Shown here in pieces: positions 1 to 8,499 of a stretch of 38,904 bases of DNA. How positions within the stretch are numbered: position 1 is the first letter of the stretch; every line of letters begins with the position of its first letter. The DNA comes from Oscillospiraceae bacterium (lineage in GTDB: Bacteria; Bacillota; Clostridia; Oscillospirales; Oscillospiraceae), in NCBI GenBank assembly GCA_017398685.1, contig JAFQFH010000072.1:1-38904 (forward strand). The letters run 5' to 3'. The notes under the pieces are model-generated. The model searched no databases and was not told the DNA's origin. It saw nothing but the letters and a program-made list of their open reading frames with translations. The position numbers and the translations under genes were made by a program.

Positions 1-33
1 CAAGGTGAACTACAATACACATTAACTAGCTTT

Positions 34-48
34 GGGACATTTTGTCCC
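34..48. repeat. Palindrome GGGACA-TTT-TGTCCC
   Basis: This is a perfect 6-bp inverted repeat with a 3-nt centre, upstream of the sigma-like gene. The same arms recur at 736-750 upstream of the tnpW-like gene with a different centre (AAT). Arms conserved while the centre differs suggest a protein-binding site rather than chance, but no regulator is identified. Confidence 0.5.
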
Positions 49-82
49 GAGCCTATGCCCCGGTGCAGGTCGCCGCCGGAAC

Positions 83-120
83 TCCATTCAGATCAATCAC
101 CAAACAATTATCTGAATGGA
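83..120 (+). promoter_or_regulatory. Hairpin overlapping the ribosome site of the sigma-like gene
   Basis: Arms TCCATTCAGAT (83-93) and ATCTGAATGGA (110-120) are perfectly complementary over 11 bp with a 16-nt loop. The right arm contains the first bases of the GGAGG ribosome site at 118-122 that serves the ATG at 131. When formed, the hairpin would partly hide that site, so it could limit translation. That role is inferred from geometry only. Confidence 0.45.
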
Positions 121-130
121 GGAAAAATAA

Positions 131-553
131 ATGACCACTATAAATTTGAGAAATTACTATCCTTGGTATAAACACGATGAATACATAGAAGTCCCTGATG
201 AGGTGGCGGCAGAGCTGAAGACTGACAAACTCTATGAGGCTTCCTATCAGCGGCAGCTCATGCGGAATAAGGCACACTACTCCCTTGACTGTGACGATGG
301 CATTGAATACACCGCTTGCCTTGCCAATCCTACGCCGCAGGAACTGATAGAACGGATGGAGATGTTTTACTATCTCTGGAATGCGCTGAACTCTCTGCCG
401 GAGACTCAGGGCAGAAGAGTGGATGCCTGTATTATCCTCGGTGCAAGTTATAGAGAGCAAGCCCGTATTGAAGGCGTTGGTAAAAGCTCTATAAGGATGT
501 CGGTGCTTTACGGTTTGGAGAACATGAGAAAATATTTGAAGAAATATCTGTAA
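131..553 (+). CDS. Sigma-70 region-4-like regulator of a mobile element
   Basis: A 140-residue protein of the small sigma-like family carried by Tn916-type and related conjugative elements. The N-terminus (NLRNYYPWYKHDEYIEVPDE, residues 5-24) is characteristic of that family. Residues about 85-138 resemble a sigma region 4 helix-turn-helix: a stretch beginning LNSLPETQGRR, then the GASYREQARIEGVGKSSI turn, then an amphipathic helix ending in lysines. There is no region 2, so it is unlikely to act as a complete sigma factor. Relatives are thought to regulate element transfer genes, but the precise role is not shown here. The GGAGG at 118-122 fixes the ATG at 131. A hairpin at 83-120 overlaps this site. 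Confidence 0.8.
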   Translation: MTTINLRNYYPWYKHDEYIEVPDEVAAELKTDKLYEASYQRQLMRNKAHYSLDCDDGIEYTACLANPTPQELIERMEMFYYLWNALNSLPETQGRRVDACIILGASYREQARIEGVGKSSIRMSVLYGLENMRKYLKKYL

Positions 554-592
554 TACACGCTCCGTTTGGCCGTTTTTTGTCATGGTATATGA

Positions 593-730
593 GAAGTGTT
601 TTTCACTTCGGACAAGTGAATATCCAATCGCTTGAAGGCTGACTGACGAGAAATGCTGTCTTATTACAGGCCAAGGAAATGAACAGCAGCCTTCAAAGAA
701 AATGCCCCACAGGGAAAACCCCTGTGGGGC
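593..730 (+). promoter_or_regulatory. Structured leader block: three inverted repeats upstream of the tnpW-like gene
   Basis: The 221-bp space between the sigma-like and tnpW-like genes contains ordered inverted repeats. GAAGTG-TTTTT-CACTTC lies near 593-609, and its right arm can alternatively pair with a following AAGTG. A 10-bp pair TTGAAGGCTG (632-641) and CAGCCTTCAA (687-696) encloses a 45-nt loop. An 11-bp hairpin GCCCCACAGGG/CCCTGTGGGGC (704-714 and 720-730) follows directly before the palindrome at 736-750. No uridine tract follows, so it is not a plain terminator. An attenuator, small RNA or transfer-related site are all possible. Confidence 0.45.
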
Positions 731-735
731 GAGGA

Positions 736-750
736 GGGACAAATTGTCCC
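736..750. repeat. Palindrome GGGACA-AAT-TGTCCC (second copy)
   Basis: The arms are identical to those at 34-48. It lies 25 bp before the ATG at 775 and just upstream of the ribosome site, a position suited to an operator for the tnpW-like gene and recombinase. Confidence 0.5.
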
Positions 751-774
751 GATGTTTTTAGAAGGAGGTATCGC

Positions 775-969
775 ATGGAAGAAGTAAAACACTCTCATAA
801 GTTATCCGTTGATGGCTACGAAATATCAGCAAGCTTTTCAGATAAAAAGAATCCCGCAGCCATCCGGCAAGCACGGGAGATCCTGCTCAAATCCTTTGCC
901 GTCGGCATCCTTGATGTACCCGGCAGGGGGAGTTACAATGGTTATAGCAGGACACCTCTTGCACCTTGA
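775..969 (+). CDS. TnpW-like small transposon-encoded protein
   Basis: A 64-residue protein resembling the TnpW family found next to serine recombinases in Clostridia transposons. The core runs from YEISASFSDKK to AAIRQAREILLKSF and has the charged, helix-rich C-terminal half seen in that family. The start at 775 is preceded by a strong GAAGGAGG at 761-768; an in-frame upstream ATG at 679 has no comparable site and would run through the 704-730 hairpin. The last residues (PGRGSYNGYSRTPLAP) look less family-like and may reflect drift of the 3' end. No biochemical function is known to me. The recombinase begins 67 bp downstream, probably on the same transcript. Confidence 0.6.
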   Translation: MEEVKHSHKLSVDGYEISASFSDKKNPAAIRQAREILLKSFAVGILDVPGRGSYNGYSRTPLAP

Positions 970-1036
970 AAACTTCATCAGGTTCGCATATCAATGCGTT
1001 CTTCATATTAAAACATTATGAAAGGACGTATCTGAA

Positions 1037-2635
1037 ATGAAAGAAAGAGTTTGCTGTTTATACCGAGTGTCCACCGATAAGCAGGTGGATTACAACGACA
1101 AGAATCAGGCCGACATACCTATGCAACGCAAGAAATGCCACCAGTTCTGTGATGATATGGGTTGGGTCATCGTCCACGAGGAACAGGAGGACGGTGTTTC
1201 CGGTCACAAGGTCAGAGCAGAAAACCGGGATAAGCTTCAAATTATCAAGGAAATGGCACGGCAGAAGAAGTTTGATATTCTGCTGGTGTTCATGTTTGAC
1301 CGCATCGGGCGCATAGCGGACGAGACACCCTTTGTAGTCGAATGGTTCGTAAAAAACGGCATCCGGGTCTGGAGCACGCAGGAAGGTGAGCAGCGTTTTG
1401 ATAACCACACCGACAAGCTCACCAATTATATCCGTTTCTGGCAGGCTGACGGTGAAAGTGAAAAAACCTCTATCCGCACAAGAACTGCTTTGGGACAGCT
1501 TGTGGAGGACGGAGGCTTTAAGGGCGGCAGCGCAGCCTACGGCTATAAGCTTGTAAAAAGCGGTCGGCTGAACAAGCGAAAGCATGAGGTCTACGAACTG
1601 GCAATAGAGCCCGCCGAGGCCGCTGTTGTACGCATCATCTTTGAAAAGTATGTGTATGAGGGCTTCGGCGCACAGCGCATTGCTACATACCTCAATGACC
1701 GGGGCTACCGTGCAAGGTCAGGCAAAATGTGGCATCATGCAAGCATCCGGGGTATGCTCTGCAACCTCACTTACACCGGTGTGCTTCGCAGCGGCAAGAG
1801 CCGTTCCGAGCTTCTGCCTCACTTGCAGATTATAGAGACGGAGCTGTATGAAGCTGCCCAGCGGATAAGAACAGACCGGGCCAACAACGCGCAGGAGGAA
1901 CGCCGTGTTCCCATAAACACGAAGGGTACTACTCTGTTATCCGGTAATGTGTTCTGCGGTCACTGCGGCTCCCGCCTCTCCCTAACTACCAATGGTAAGG
2001 CTTATCCCTGTAAGGATGATCCCAACCGCATCGTTAAGCGTGTGCGTTATATCTGCTACGGCAAGACAAGAAAGCAGACTGAATGTGACGGTCAGACCGG
2101 CTACACCGCAAAAACACTGGACGGCATCGTAGACAAGCTGGTGCGCCAGATATTTGAACATATGAAAGCGGTGCCCCGCAGTGAGGTTGTCGGTGCCAGC
2201 TACAAAGAAAAAATGGAGGAGCGCAGGGCGCTTCTCCGTCTGGCAAAGGCTGAATATACGAAGGCGGCATCTGACTTGGAAGCACTAAAGGCCGAGGTCA
2301 TTAAGACAATCCGTGGCGAAAGTGCCTTTTCCAAAGAACTGCTTGGCTCTCTTATAGCCGAGGCTGAGACAAAGTGTACCGAAACTGAACGCCGGTTGAA
2401 TGAGGTGCAGGCTGACTACGAAGAGGGGCAGGCACTTATGGCATCCCTCAATGCACAGTACGCTGACATTATCTCTTGGGCTGACATGTACGACAGTGCA
2501 AGCATCGAAGCCAAGAAGATGATCGTCAACTGCCTCATTCGCCGCATTGATGTTTACCGGGACTACCGGCTGCATATCGACTTTAACATTGATCTTGAAC
2601 AGTTCGGTTTGGGACTGGATATTATAGCCGCATAA
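1037..2635 (+). CDS. Large serine site-specific recombinase (TnpX/TndX-like)
   Basis: This 532-residue enzyme would excise and integrate the element by serine-linked strand cleavage. The N-terminal resolvase domain carries YRVSTDKQ with the nucleophile Ser12 and Arg10, followed by MQRKKCHQFC and the FMFDRIGR segment near residue 95. A recombinase domain follows (ERTRTALGQL-like helix near 148 onward, GYRARSGKMWHHASIRGML near 230-250). A zinc ribbon starts with CGHC at 307-310 and is completed by later cysteines near 340-350. A coiled coil (about 395-470) and a C-terminal tail complete the fold. AAAGGA at 1021-1026 precedes the ATG. Its place as last gene at the element boundary fits TndX/TnpX-type elements. 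Length and motifs look intact, so it is probably functional. Confidence 0.92.
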   Translation: MKERVCCLYRVSTDKQVDYNDKNQADIPMQRKKCHQFCDDMGWVIVHEEQEDGVSGHKVRAENRDKLQIIKEMARQKKFDILLVFMFDRIGRIADETPFVVEWFVKNGIRVWSTQEGEQRFDNHTDKLTNYIRFWQADGESEKTSIRTRTALGQLVEDGGFKGGSAAYGYKLVKSGRLNKRKHEVYELAIEPAEAAVVRIIFEKYVYEGFGAQRIATYLNDRGYRARSGKMWHHASIRGMLCNLTYTGVLRSGKSRSELLPHLQIIETELYEAAQRIRTDRANNAQEERRVPINTKGTTLLSGNVFCGHCGSRLSLTTNGKAYPCKDDPNRIVKRVRYICYGKTRKQTECDGQTGYTAKTLDGIVDKLVRQIFEHMKAVPRSEVVGASYKEKMEERRALLRLAKAEYTKAASDLEALKAEVIKTIRGESAFSKELLGSLIAEAETKCTETERRLNEVQADYEEGQALMASLNAQYADIISWADMYDSASIEAKKMIVNCLIRRIDVYRDYRLHIDFNIDLEQFGLGLDIIAA

Positions 2636-2636
2636 A

Positions 2637-2662
2637 ACAAAAAACCCTGCTCACTGAGCAGG
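2637..2662 (-). terminator. Intrinsic terminator of the tRNA-Ala transcript
   Basis: On the minus strand a 7-bp hairpin (CCTGCTC/GAGCAGG, 2646-2662, 3-nt loop) is followed by a T-rich tract read from 2644 to 2637. The tract lies only on this strand, so the terminator serves the tRNA-Ala unit. It begins immediately past the recombinase stop codon and so may also mark the chromosome side of the element junction. Confidence 0.7.
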
Positions 2663-2675
2663 TTATCTATATAGA

Positions 2676-2897
<222 letters not shown>

Positions 2898-2951
2898 TGA
2901 GTAAATTCTATACACTTGTCGCGCCTGGAAGTCTCCCTCACAAGCAAAAGT

Positions 2952-2980
2952 ATAATAGCAAAAGCGGCGGCAAATGTCAA
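2952..2980 (-). promoter_or_regulatory. Sigma-A promoter of the tRNA-Ala unit
   Basis: On the minus strand TTGACA (2975-2980) and TATTAT (2952-2957) are separated by exactly 17 bp, close to consensus, as expected for a strongly expressed stable-RNA gene. Transcription would start near 2945, run through the tRNA fragment and the intact tRNA-Ala, and stop at 2637. Confidence 0.8.
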
Positions 2981-3027
2981 GCACTATTTTGCAGTTTTTC
3001 CGCTTTTTCTGAAATATTTTTCCTGTA

Positions 3028-4803
3028 TCAGAAAGGCCACGTGGGCAGCCAGCCTAAAATAGCACTGGCTTTGGCGTTGTCCACCACCATGCCGGAAACT
3101 GCGGGATAGAACATGACAAAAAGCAGCAACGATACAGCGGCAAAGCTTCCAAGATACAGCTTCCAGTGCCTTGAATGGAGCCTCACAAGCTTGAACACAT
3201 AGCCCAGTGCCAGTACCAGAAACACGGTGCAGGGGAAGTAGTGATACTCGAAAGTGAGCCTGCCGATAGGCATCCAGGGTACAAGCTGAGCAAGATAGCC
3301 AAGAAGGATGAAAGCGGCTGTTTTATCCCGACGGAAAATGGCGGTGTAAATCAGCAACGGCAGACAAAGAAGGCCGGCCCAGCACAAAAGGGGATTGACA
3401 AAAGCACCGAAGCTGGAGCGTGTACCGTCGTTGAAATACTCCAGATAGTAAAGAATGGGCCGGATGTTCAAAAGCCACTGATACCAACGGGAGGAATAGG
3501 GGTGTTCTGCCACGAGGCCGGAGTGGTAGTTGAACATGAAGCTCTGATTATCCAATACAAGCTGTGCATACTCCCGGCTGAAGAACATACCGGGTCCTTT
3601 CATGCCCGCAGCCGTGCCGTATGCAAAGTAGCTCAGATAGTAGATAAGCGCAGGCACAGCCACGAAGAAAACAAGGCAGAAAGCGGCGTTTTTCAGAAAA
3701 ATCTTTATACCTAATCTGCGGTTTACTATCCAGTACAATGCCCATATGACGGCCAGTCCCGCACCGGCGTATATAGCTGTCCACTTGGAGGCGGCGCCCA
3801 TGCCGAAAAAGATGCCCGACAGCGCCAGAAACAGCAAAGCCCGACCTGAGCCCGGACTGTCCTCACAGCTGACAAAAAGGTACATGCAAAGGTACATCAG
3901 CAGTATGAAAAAGACTGCATAGGTGTCGATTGTGGCAATACGGGTTTGAACAAAGTGCATGAAGTCCGAAGCCAGAACAATACTGCAAAGAGTAGGTACA
4001 GTCCTGCCGCCGAAGAGCTTCTTTGCAAAAATGTATATCAGCGGCAGCATAAGGCAGCCCAGAAATGCGCCCATGAAACGCCAGCCAAAGGGAGTGACTC
4101 CGAAAAAAAGCATCCCCAGAGACAGTATAAGCTTGCCCAGCGGGGGATGAGATACTTCATAGGGGCGAACATCGTTCAGATGCTCCCAGGCGGTGCGGGC
4201 GTGGTAAATCTCGTCAAAATAGGTGGAGTTTAAAAAATTGGAGCGGGCGGGGACAAGCTGCTGCTCATCGCAGAGCGCCGCCGGAGCAGACAAAATGGAC
4301 ACGGGGCAGTTCTCCCTGTCGAAAAAGACCAATTCGCCCAGATATACAGCGCCCTGCCCCGTAACTCGCACATGGCTCACAAGAGCATCACAGAAAAGCA
4401 CAGTTTCGTTCCACTTGAATACGCTCACATAGTTTTGCTCGTACTGTCCCAATTCAAACCAGCTCTGCCCATCTGCTGAGCCTTCAAAACTGTAGCTGCC
4501 CTCTCCCACACCGGAAAAAAGCATGGCCTTTGAAAGCTGAGTTTCCTCTTCAAACTCAAATTCCACACTTTCCCCCCACATGGGCATAAAGCTTTCGGGG
4601 GAGTTTGTATTGCCAAGGGCTGTAAAGGCCACACCGGCGTACAAAAGAGTTACGGCTGCCATGATAAGTGCATCAATACGCCCCAAAGAACGGCTGCAAG
4701 CGCTGTGTGCAGGCAGCACACAGCGCTTCAGATTGGGAATACCGGTCATGAATATTATGATGTACAAAAATAAAAGCGCGGGGAAAAGGTAGGCTGTTTT
4801 CAT
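3028..4803 (-). CDS. PMT-family (GT39) glycosyltransferase with an embedded discoidin-like domain
   Basis: A 591-residue polytopic membrane protein of the protein O-mannosyltransferase clan, which transfers a sugar from a polyprenyl-phosphate carrier to an extracytoplasmic acceptor. The family catalytic loop is visible as FDEIYHARTAWE (acidic pair Asp197-Glu198) and HPPLGK (219-224), followed by GWRFMGAFLG and about ten hydrophobic segments to the C-terminus. Two N-terminal membrane segments (about 5-20 and 45-62) precede an extracytoplasmic stretch (about 66-165). Its SADGQSWFELGQYE, VRVTGQG and LGELVFFD segments resemble an F5/8 type C (discoidin) fold. The ribosome site is weak (GGAG about 13 nt from the ATG). 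It is the last gene of the egsA-glpK-HAD unit, 27 bp after the phosphatase. Acceptor and sugar are unknown. Confidence 0.8.
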   Translation of the reverse strand: MKTAYLFPALLFLYIIIFMTGIPNLKRCVLPAHSACSRSLGRIDALIMAAVTLLYAGVAFTALGNTNSPESFMPMWGESVEFEFEEETQLSKAMLFSGVGEGSYSFEGSADGQSWFELGQYEQNYVSVFKWNETVLFCDALVSHVRVTGQGAVYLGELVFFDRENCPVSILSAPAALCDEQQLVPARSNFLNSTYFDEIYHARTAWEHLNDVRPYEVSHPPLGKLILSLGMLFFGVTPFGWRFMGAFLGCLMLPLIYIFAKKLFGGRTVPTLCSIVLASDFMHFVQTRIATIDTYAVFFILLMYLCMYLFVSCEDSPGSGRALLFLALSGIFFGMGAASKWTAIYAGAGLAVIWALYWIVNRRLGIKIFLKNAAFCLVFFVAVPALIYYLSYFAYGTAAGMKGPGMFFSREYAQLVLDNQSFMFNYHSGLVAEHPYSSRWYQWLLNIRPILYYLEYFNDGTRSSFGAFVNPLLCWAGLLCLPLLIYTAIFRRDKTAAFILLGYLAQLVPWMPIGRLTFEYHYFPCTVFLVLALGYVFKLVRLHSRHWKLYLGSFAAVSLLLFVMFYPAVSGMVVDNAKASAILGWLPTWPF

Positions 4804-4830
4804 AAAGAGATAATAACTCCGTCAGATAGT

Positions 4831-5649
4831 TCAGGCGCGAAGGATCTGGTGCAGCTCGTGTACATCCTTGAGAATGTAGTCAGGCTGACGCTCAGCGGCA
4901 TCCACCATCTCTCTGGTGGTCTCACCGGAGAGCACCAGCACGGACACGGCACCCGCGTTCTGGGCCACGGCGATATCCGTATAGAGTCTGTCGCCCACGC
5001 AGCAGATCTGTTCGTTGGGAATGCCGGTCATGGTGGAGATGACGTCTACCATGTTGCGGTTGGGCTTGCCAATGTAGGTAGGCTCCTTGCCGGAGGAGGC
5101 GGTGAGCAGGGCGCATATGCTGCCGCAGTCGGGGAGCACCTCGTCGTTGGGCATGGGGCAGACCCAGTCGGGATTGGCGGCAATGAAGGTGGCACCGCGG
5201 CGCAAAAAGTGACAGGCCTTGTCCAGCTTTTCATAGACAAGCTCAGTGTCAAAGCCCTGTACCACAACATCAACCAAGTCCGCATCGGTGTGGCCGTTTT
5301 CATCGTTCACAAGCTTGATGCCGTAGCTGACAAGCTCACGGTAAAAAGCCTTTGTGCCTGCAAGATACACACTCTGCCCTGCGTGCCTTTGATTGAGATA
5401 CATACCGGTAGCCATGCCGGAGGTGAAAACATTTTCGGCGATGCAGGGGAAGCCCAGACGGTTGAGACGGGTGATATAGTCGGTGCCGGCGCGGGAGGAA
5501 TTGTTTGTAAGATAGATATATTTTTTCCCAAGTGCAGGCAGATCATTCATAAGGTCGATGGCACCGTCGTAAACATTGTCGCCCAGATAGAGAGTGCCGT
5601 CCATGTCAAAGAGGAAAAGACGGCAGTTTTTCAGCTTGTCGTAGCTCAT
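4831..5649 (-). CDS. HAD-IIA family phosphatase (NagD/AraL-like)
   Basis: A 272-residue HAD-superfamily hydrolase, subclass IIA. Motif I is DMDGTLYLGD with nucleophile Asp15 and Asp17; motif II is TNNSS near residue 50; the Lys of GKPNRNMV comes before motif IV, GDRLYTDIAVAQNAG. The central cap is of the C2 type, as in NagD, AraL and p-nitrophenylphosphatases. These enzymes act on small phosphorylated metabolites such as sugar phosphates, glycerol phosphate or nucleotides. The start at 5649 follows AAAGGAG; an upstream in-frame ATG would overlap glpK and lacks a site. The gap to glpK is 11 bp, so they are cotranscribed. With a G1P dehydrogenase and glycerol kinase as neighbours, a glycerol-phosphate or triose-phosphate substrate is plausible but unproven. 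Confidence 0.85.
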   Translation of the reverse strand: MSYDKLKNCRLFLFDMDGTLYLGDNVYDGAIDLMNDLPALGKKYIYLTNNSSRAGTDYITRLNRLGFPCIAENVFTSGMATGMYLNQRHAGQSVYLAGTKAFYRELVSYGIKLVNDENGHTDADLVDVVVQGFDTELVYEKLDKACHFLRRGATFIAANPDWVCPMPNDEVLPDCGSICALLTASSGKEPTYIGKPNRNMVDVISTMTGIPNEQICCVGDRLYTDIAVAQNAGAVSVLVLSGETTREMVDAAERQPDYILKDVHELHQILRA

Positions 5650-5660
5650 GACAGTCTCCT

Positions 5661-7157
5661 TTATTCTTCTTCGTCTGCCCAGAAAAGGGCGCATTTTACA
5701 GCCTTGTGCCAGCCGCGGATAAGCTCCTTGCGGTGGTTTTCTTCCATGGATGGGGTAAATACCCGGTTGACGCCCCAGTTGAGCTTGATATCGTCAACAT
5801 CCTTCCAATAGCCCACGGCAAGACCGGCCAGGTACGCTGCACCCAGTGCGGTAGTCTCGATGCAGTTGGGGCGGAATACGTCGCAGCCGATAAGGTCGGA
5901 CTGGAACTGCATGAGAAAATCGTTGGCGCAGGCGCCGCCGTCAACCTTCAGCTCGGAAATGGTAATGCCGGAGTCCTGCTCCATGGCGCGGGCAATATCA
6001 TAGGTCTGATAGGCCAGAGACTCAAGGGTAGCGCGTACAAGGTGGGAGCGGGAGAAGCCACGGGTGACGCCAAGGACAGCGCCCCTTGCTCTCTGGTTCC
6101 AGTAGGGTGCGCCGATACCGGTGAAGGCGGGTACCACATAAGCACCTGCGGTATCGCTGACCTTTTCGGCGTACTGCTGGCTTTCAGCGGCGTTGGTGAT
6201 GACCTTCAGCTCATCCCGCAGCCATTGTATTGCGGCACCTGCCACGAAGATACTGCCCTCAAGGGCGTATTCCACATGGTCCTCATAGCCCACAGCTATG
6301 GTAGTGACAAGGCCGTTTTTACTCTCAACGGGTTCTTTGCCGGTGTTCATAAGAAGGAAGCAGCCTGTGCCGTAGGTGTTTTTCATCTCGCCGGGAGCAA
6401 AGCAGCACTGACCGAAAAGGGCGCACTGCTGGTCACCGGCAGCGCCGGAAATGGGAATTTCCCCACCGTAAAGCTCAAAGTCGGTCTTGCCGTATACATG
6501 GCTGGAGGGCTTGACCTCAGGCAGGATGCACTCTGGGATGTTCAGCAGCTCCAGCAGCTCCTTGTCCCACTCAAGAGAGTGGATATTGTATATCATGGTG
6601 CGGCTGGCGTTGGTCTGGTCGGTAACGTGTACGCGCCCGCCGGTCAGCTTCCAGATGAGCCAGGTGTCAATGGTACCGAATAAAAGCTTCCCCGCTTCGG
6701 CTCTCTTTCTTGCGCCGGGTACATTGTCCAGAAGCCACTTTATCTTGGAGCCGGAGAAATAGGCGTCGGGTACAAGACCGGTCTTTGCCTTTATATCGTC
6801 AGCCCAGCCGGTAGCCACCAGCTTGTCTATTATATCGGAGGTACGGCGGCACTGCCATACGATGGCATTGGCAATGGGCTTGCCGGTGTCCTTATCCCAG
6901 ATAACGGTGGTCTCGCGCTGGTTTGTGATGCCGATGGCGGCAATGCTCTCAGCGGTGACACCCAGCTTGTCCATAGCGGCGCGGGAGACTTCAAGGGTAG
7001 TTGCCCAGATCTCCTCGGCATCATGCTCAACCCAGCCGGGCTGGGGGAAAATCTGCCGGAACTCCTTCTGTACAGAGGCACAGATGTTGCCGGATTTGTC
7101 AAAAAGTATGCAGCGGGAACTGGTAGTGCCTTGGTCGAGTGACATTATGTACTGCAT
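5661..7157 (-). CDS. glpK: Glycerol kinase
   Basis: A 498-residue FGGY-family kinase that phosphorylates glycerol to sn-glycerol 3-phosphate with ATP in the cytoplasm. The N-terminal phosphate loop is [13 protein letters not shown] (6-18), followed by the [13 protein letters not shown] glycerol-binding segment. [15 protein letters not shown] and the C-terminal family signature [17 protein letters not shown] are also present. Length matches GlpK (about 500). AAAGGAG precedes the ATG. An 11-bp hairpin separates it from the upstream glycerol-1-phosphate dehydrogenase, and the HAD phosphatase follows after 11 bp. No glpF or glpD lies in the window, so glycerol uptake and G3P oxidation must be encoded elsewhere. 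Confidence 0.97.
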   Translation of the reverse strand: MQYIMSLDQGTTSSRCILFDKSGNICASVQKEFRQIFPQPGWVEHDAEEIWATTLEVSRAAMDKLGVTAESIAAIGITNQRETTVIWDKDTGKPIANAIVWQCRRTSDIIDKLVATGWADDIKAKTGLVPDAYFSGSKIKWLLDNVPGARKRAEAGKLLFGTIDTWLIWKLTGGRVHVTDQTNASRTMIYNIHSLEWDKELLELLNIPECILPEVKPSSHVYGKTDFELYGGEIPISGAAGDQQCALFGQCCFAPGEMKNTYGTGCFLLMNTGKEPVESKNGLVTTIAVGYEDHVEYALEGSIFVAGAAIQWLRDELKVITNAAESQQYAEKVSDTAGAYVVPAFTGIGAPYWNQRARGAVLGVTRGFSRSHLVRATLESLAYQTYDIARAMEQDSGITISELKVDGGACANDFLMQFQSDLIGCDVFRPNCIETTALGAAYLAGLAVGYWKDVDDIKLNWGVNRVFTPSMEENHRKELIRGWHKAVKCALFWADEEE

Positions 7158-7190
7158 GGTAAAGCTCCTTTTTGAAAAATAAACACAAAG

Positions 7191-7218
7191 CCGGTCACGG
7201 GTATAGGCCCGTGACCGG
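7191..7218 (-). terminator. Hairpin between egsA-like gene and glpK (partial terminator or processing site)
   Basis: CCGGTCACGGG (7191-7201) and CCCGTGACCGG (7208-7218) form a perfect 11-bp stem with a 6-nt loop. On the minus strand it is followed by CTTTGTGTTTATTTTT, U-rich but interrupted. It probably attenuates readthrough or sets an mRNA end between the two genes rather than fully terminating. Confidence 0.6.
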
Positions 7219-7236
7219 GCAATTAATGGAAATATC

Positions 7237-8475
7237 TTATTTTACGATAAGTCTGGTCATTCTGGCCAGAGTCAGGCGGTTGCGGATAGCGGAGGAGATA
7301 TCAAGGAACTCTTCTCTCACGCTCTCGTCAATACCCAGCTCTTCAAGGGAGTGCTTTGCACCGATTTTGGTGTAAAGCTCAATAAGCTCCTCGGCCTTGG
7401 GGATGGTGGCGATGATCTCGCGGATCTGGGGCCACTTCTCTTTGATGTTCTCAGGGGCAAAGGTCTTGAGAACGTCGTTTTCGTTCTCCTTGAGGATACC
7501 GTCTGCAAGCTCACCGAATACATCGCGGACCCACTGCTCATCAACAGGCTCAAAGGGCTTGACCTCGATGGTCTCGCGCTCTGCCAGCTTGTGGTAGGCG
7601 CTGGCGCACATGATAGTGCCGATGCCAACGCACTCGCCGTGCATACCGTGGGCATTTTCAAAGCCGCGGGGCTTCATTTCCACAAGATGGGCCACCAGAT
7701 GCTCTGCACCGGAGGCTGCACGGCTGTTGGAGAGTATCTGCATGGTAAGGCCGGAGAGCATCTGGGTGTAGGCCATGGCCTCAAAATCAGGCTCCTTGCC
7801 CTCTGCCAGCTCATTGGCGCAGCGCACCATGATATCCAGTGCCTCCTGAGCCATATCGCATACCATGGGGCAGAAGTACTCACCGGAGACAAGGTGGGCT
7901 ATCTTCCAGTCGGCGATGGAAACGTACTTTGCCATGATGTCCTGCACGCCTGCGATGCTCAAAAACATGGGTGCGCCGGAAACCACGTCCATATCGCAGA
8001 TGACTGCATCTGCAGCCTGCATGGGGATGGACTTTTTCTGACCGTCTATGATAATGGAGCAGATATCGGCAGTGAAGCCGTCAGAGGATACGATGGTGGG
8101 GATAGCCACAAAGGGGATGCCCAGCTTCCATGCGCTGTAGCGGCCAAAGTCCATAAGGGTGCCGCCGCCAACGACCACTATGTAGTCGGGGGTGCGCTCA
8201 AGAATGGTCATCATGTTCTCAATAAGCCCCTTTTCGCTGTGAAGGCCCTTGGCCTCCAGAACGATCTCCTGATCGGCGGGGACATGGGTGATGCTGGGGA
8301 GATTATAGGTGTTGGTGTCGTAAATGACGGTACGGAAGCCTGTAAGTCCGCAGTCAGCCATATACTTGTCAAAATTTTTCAGTGCGCCGTATTCACAGAC
8401 AACAAGCTTTGTACGCAGCTCGTGTTCACGGCCGCAAACGCATTTGCCAAGATATTTGGAAGTGTCGAGTATCAT
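7237..8475 (-). CDS. sn-glycerol-1-phosphate dehydrogenase family protein (AraM/EgsA-like)
   Basis: A 412-residue iron-type alcohol dehydrogenase-fold enzyme closest to AraM/EgsA, which interconverts dihydroxyacetone phosphate and sn-glycerol 1-phosphate using NAD(P)H. The nucleotide loop is [17 protein letters not shown], followed by the family hallmark [13 protein letters not shown]. Metal-ligand regions are seen at [13 protein letters not shown] and [14 protein letters not shown]. In B. subtilis AraM makes G1P for unusual bacterial ether lipids and is encoded beside the HAD-IIA phosphatase AraL. Here a HAD-IIA gene lies one gene away with glycerol kinase between. The start follows AAAGGAGC. 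A 24-bp palindrome at 8500-8523 lies just upstream. General glycerol dehydrogenase activity is the main alternative. Confidence 0.82.
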   Translation of the reverse strand: MILDTSKYLGKCVCGREHELRTKLVVCEYGALKNFDKYMADCGLTGFRTVIYDTNTYNLPSITHVPADQEIVLEAKGLHSEKGLIENMMTILERTPDYIVVVGGGTLMDFGRYSAWKLGIPFVAIPTIVSSDGFTADICSIIIDGQKKSIPMQAADAVICDMDVVSGAPMFLSIAGVQDIMAKYVSIADWKIAHLVSGEYFCPMVCDMAQEALDIMVRCANELAEGKEPDFEAMAYTQMLSGLTMQILSNSRAASGAEHLVAHLVEMKPRGFENAHGMHGECVGIGTIMCASAYHKLAERETIEVKPFEPVDEQWVRDVFGELADGILKENENDVLKTFAPENIKEKWPQIREIIATIPKAEELIELYTKIGAKHSLEELGIDESVREEFLDISSAIRNRLTLARMTRLIVK

Positions 8476-8499
8476 ATTCTTGCTCCTTTGTTATGTGTA

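Larger units (their letters stand above)
1..2636 (+). mobile_element. Right end of an integrated conjugative/mobilizable element (partial)
   Basis: Three plus-strand genes typical of gut-Firmicute integrative elements follow one another: a sigma-70 region-4-like regulator, a TnpW-like small protein and a large serine recombinase as last gene. The spaces between them are rich in inverted repeats. Immediately after the recombinase stop come a chromosomal-looking tRNA terminator and tRNA-Ala on the other strand, so the element end must lie close to 2636. The left part of the element, with any conjugation or cargo genes, lies outside the window. The exact attachment-site core cannot be fixed without the left end or an empty-site sequence. 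Confidence 0.7.
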
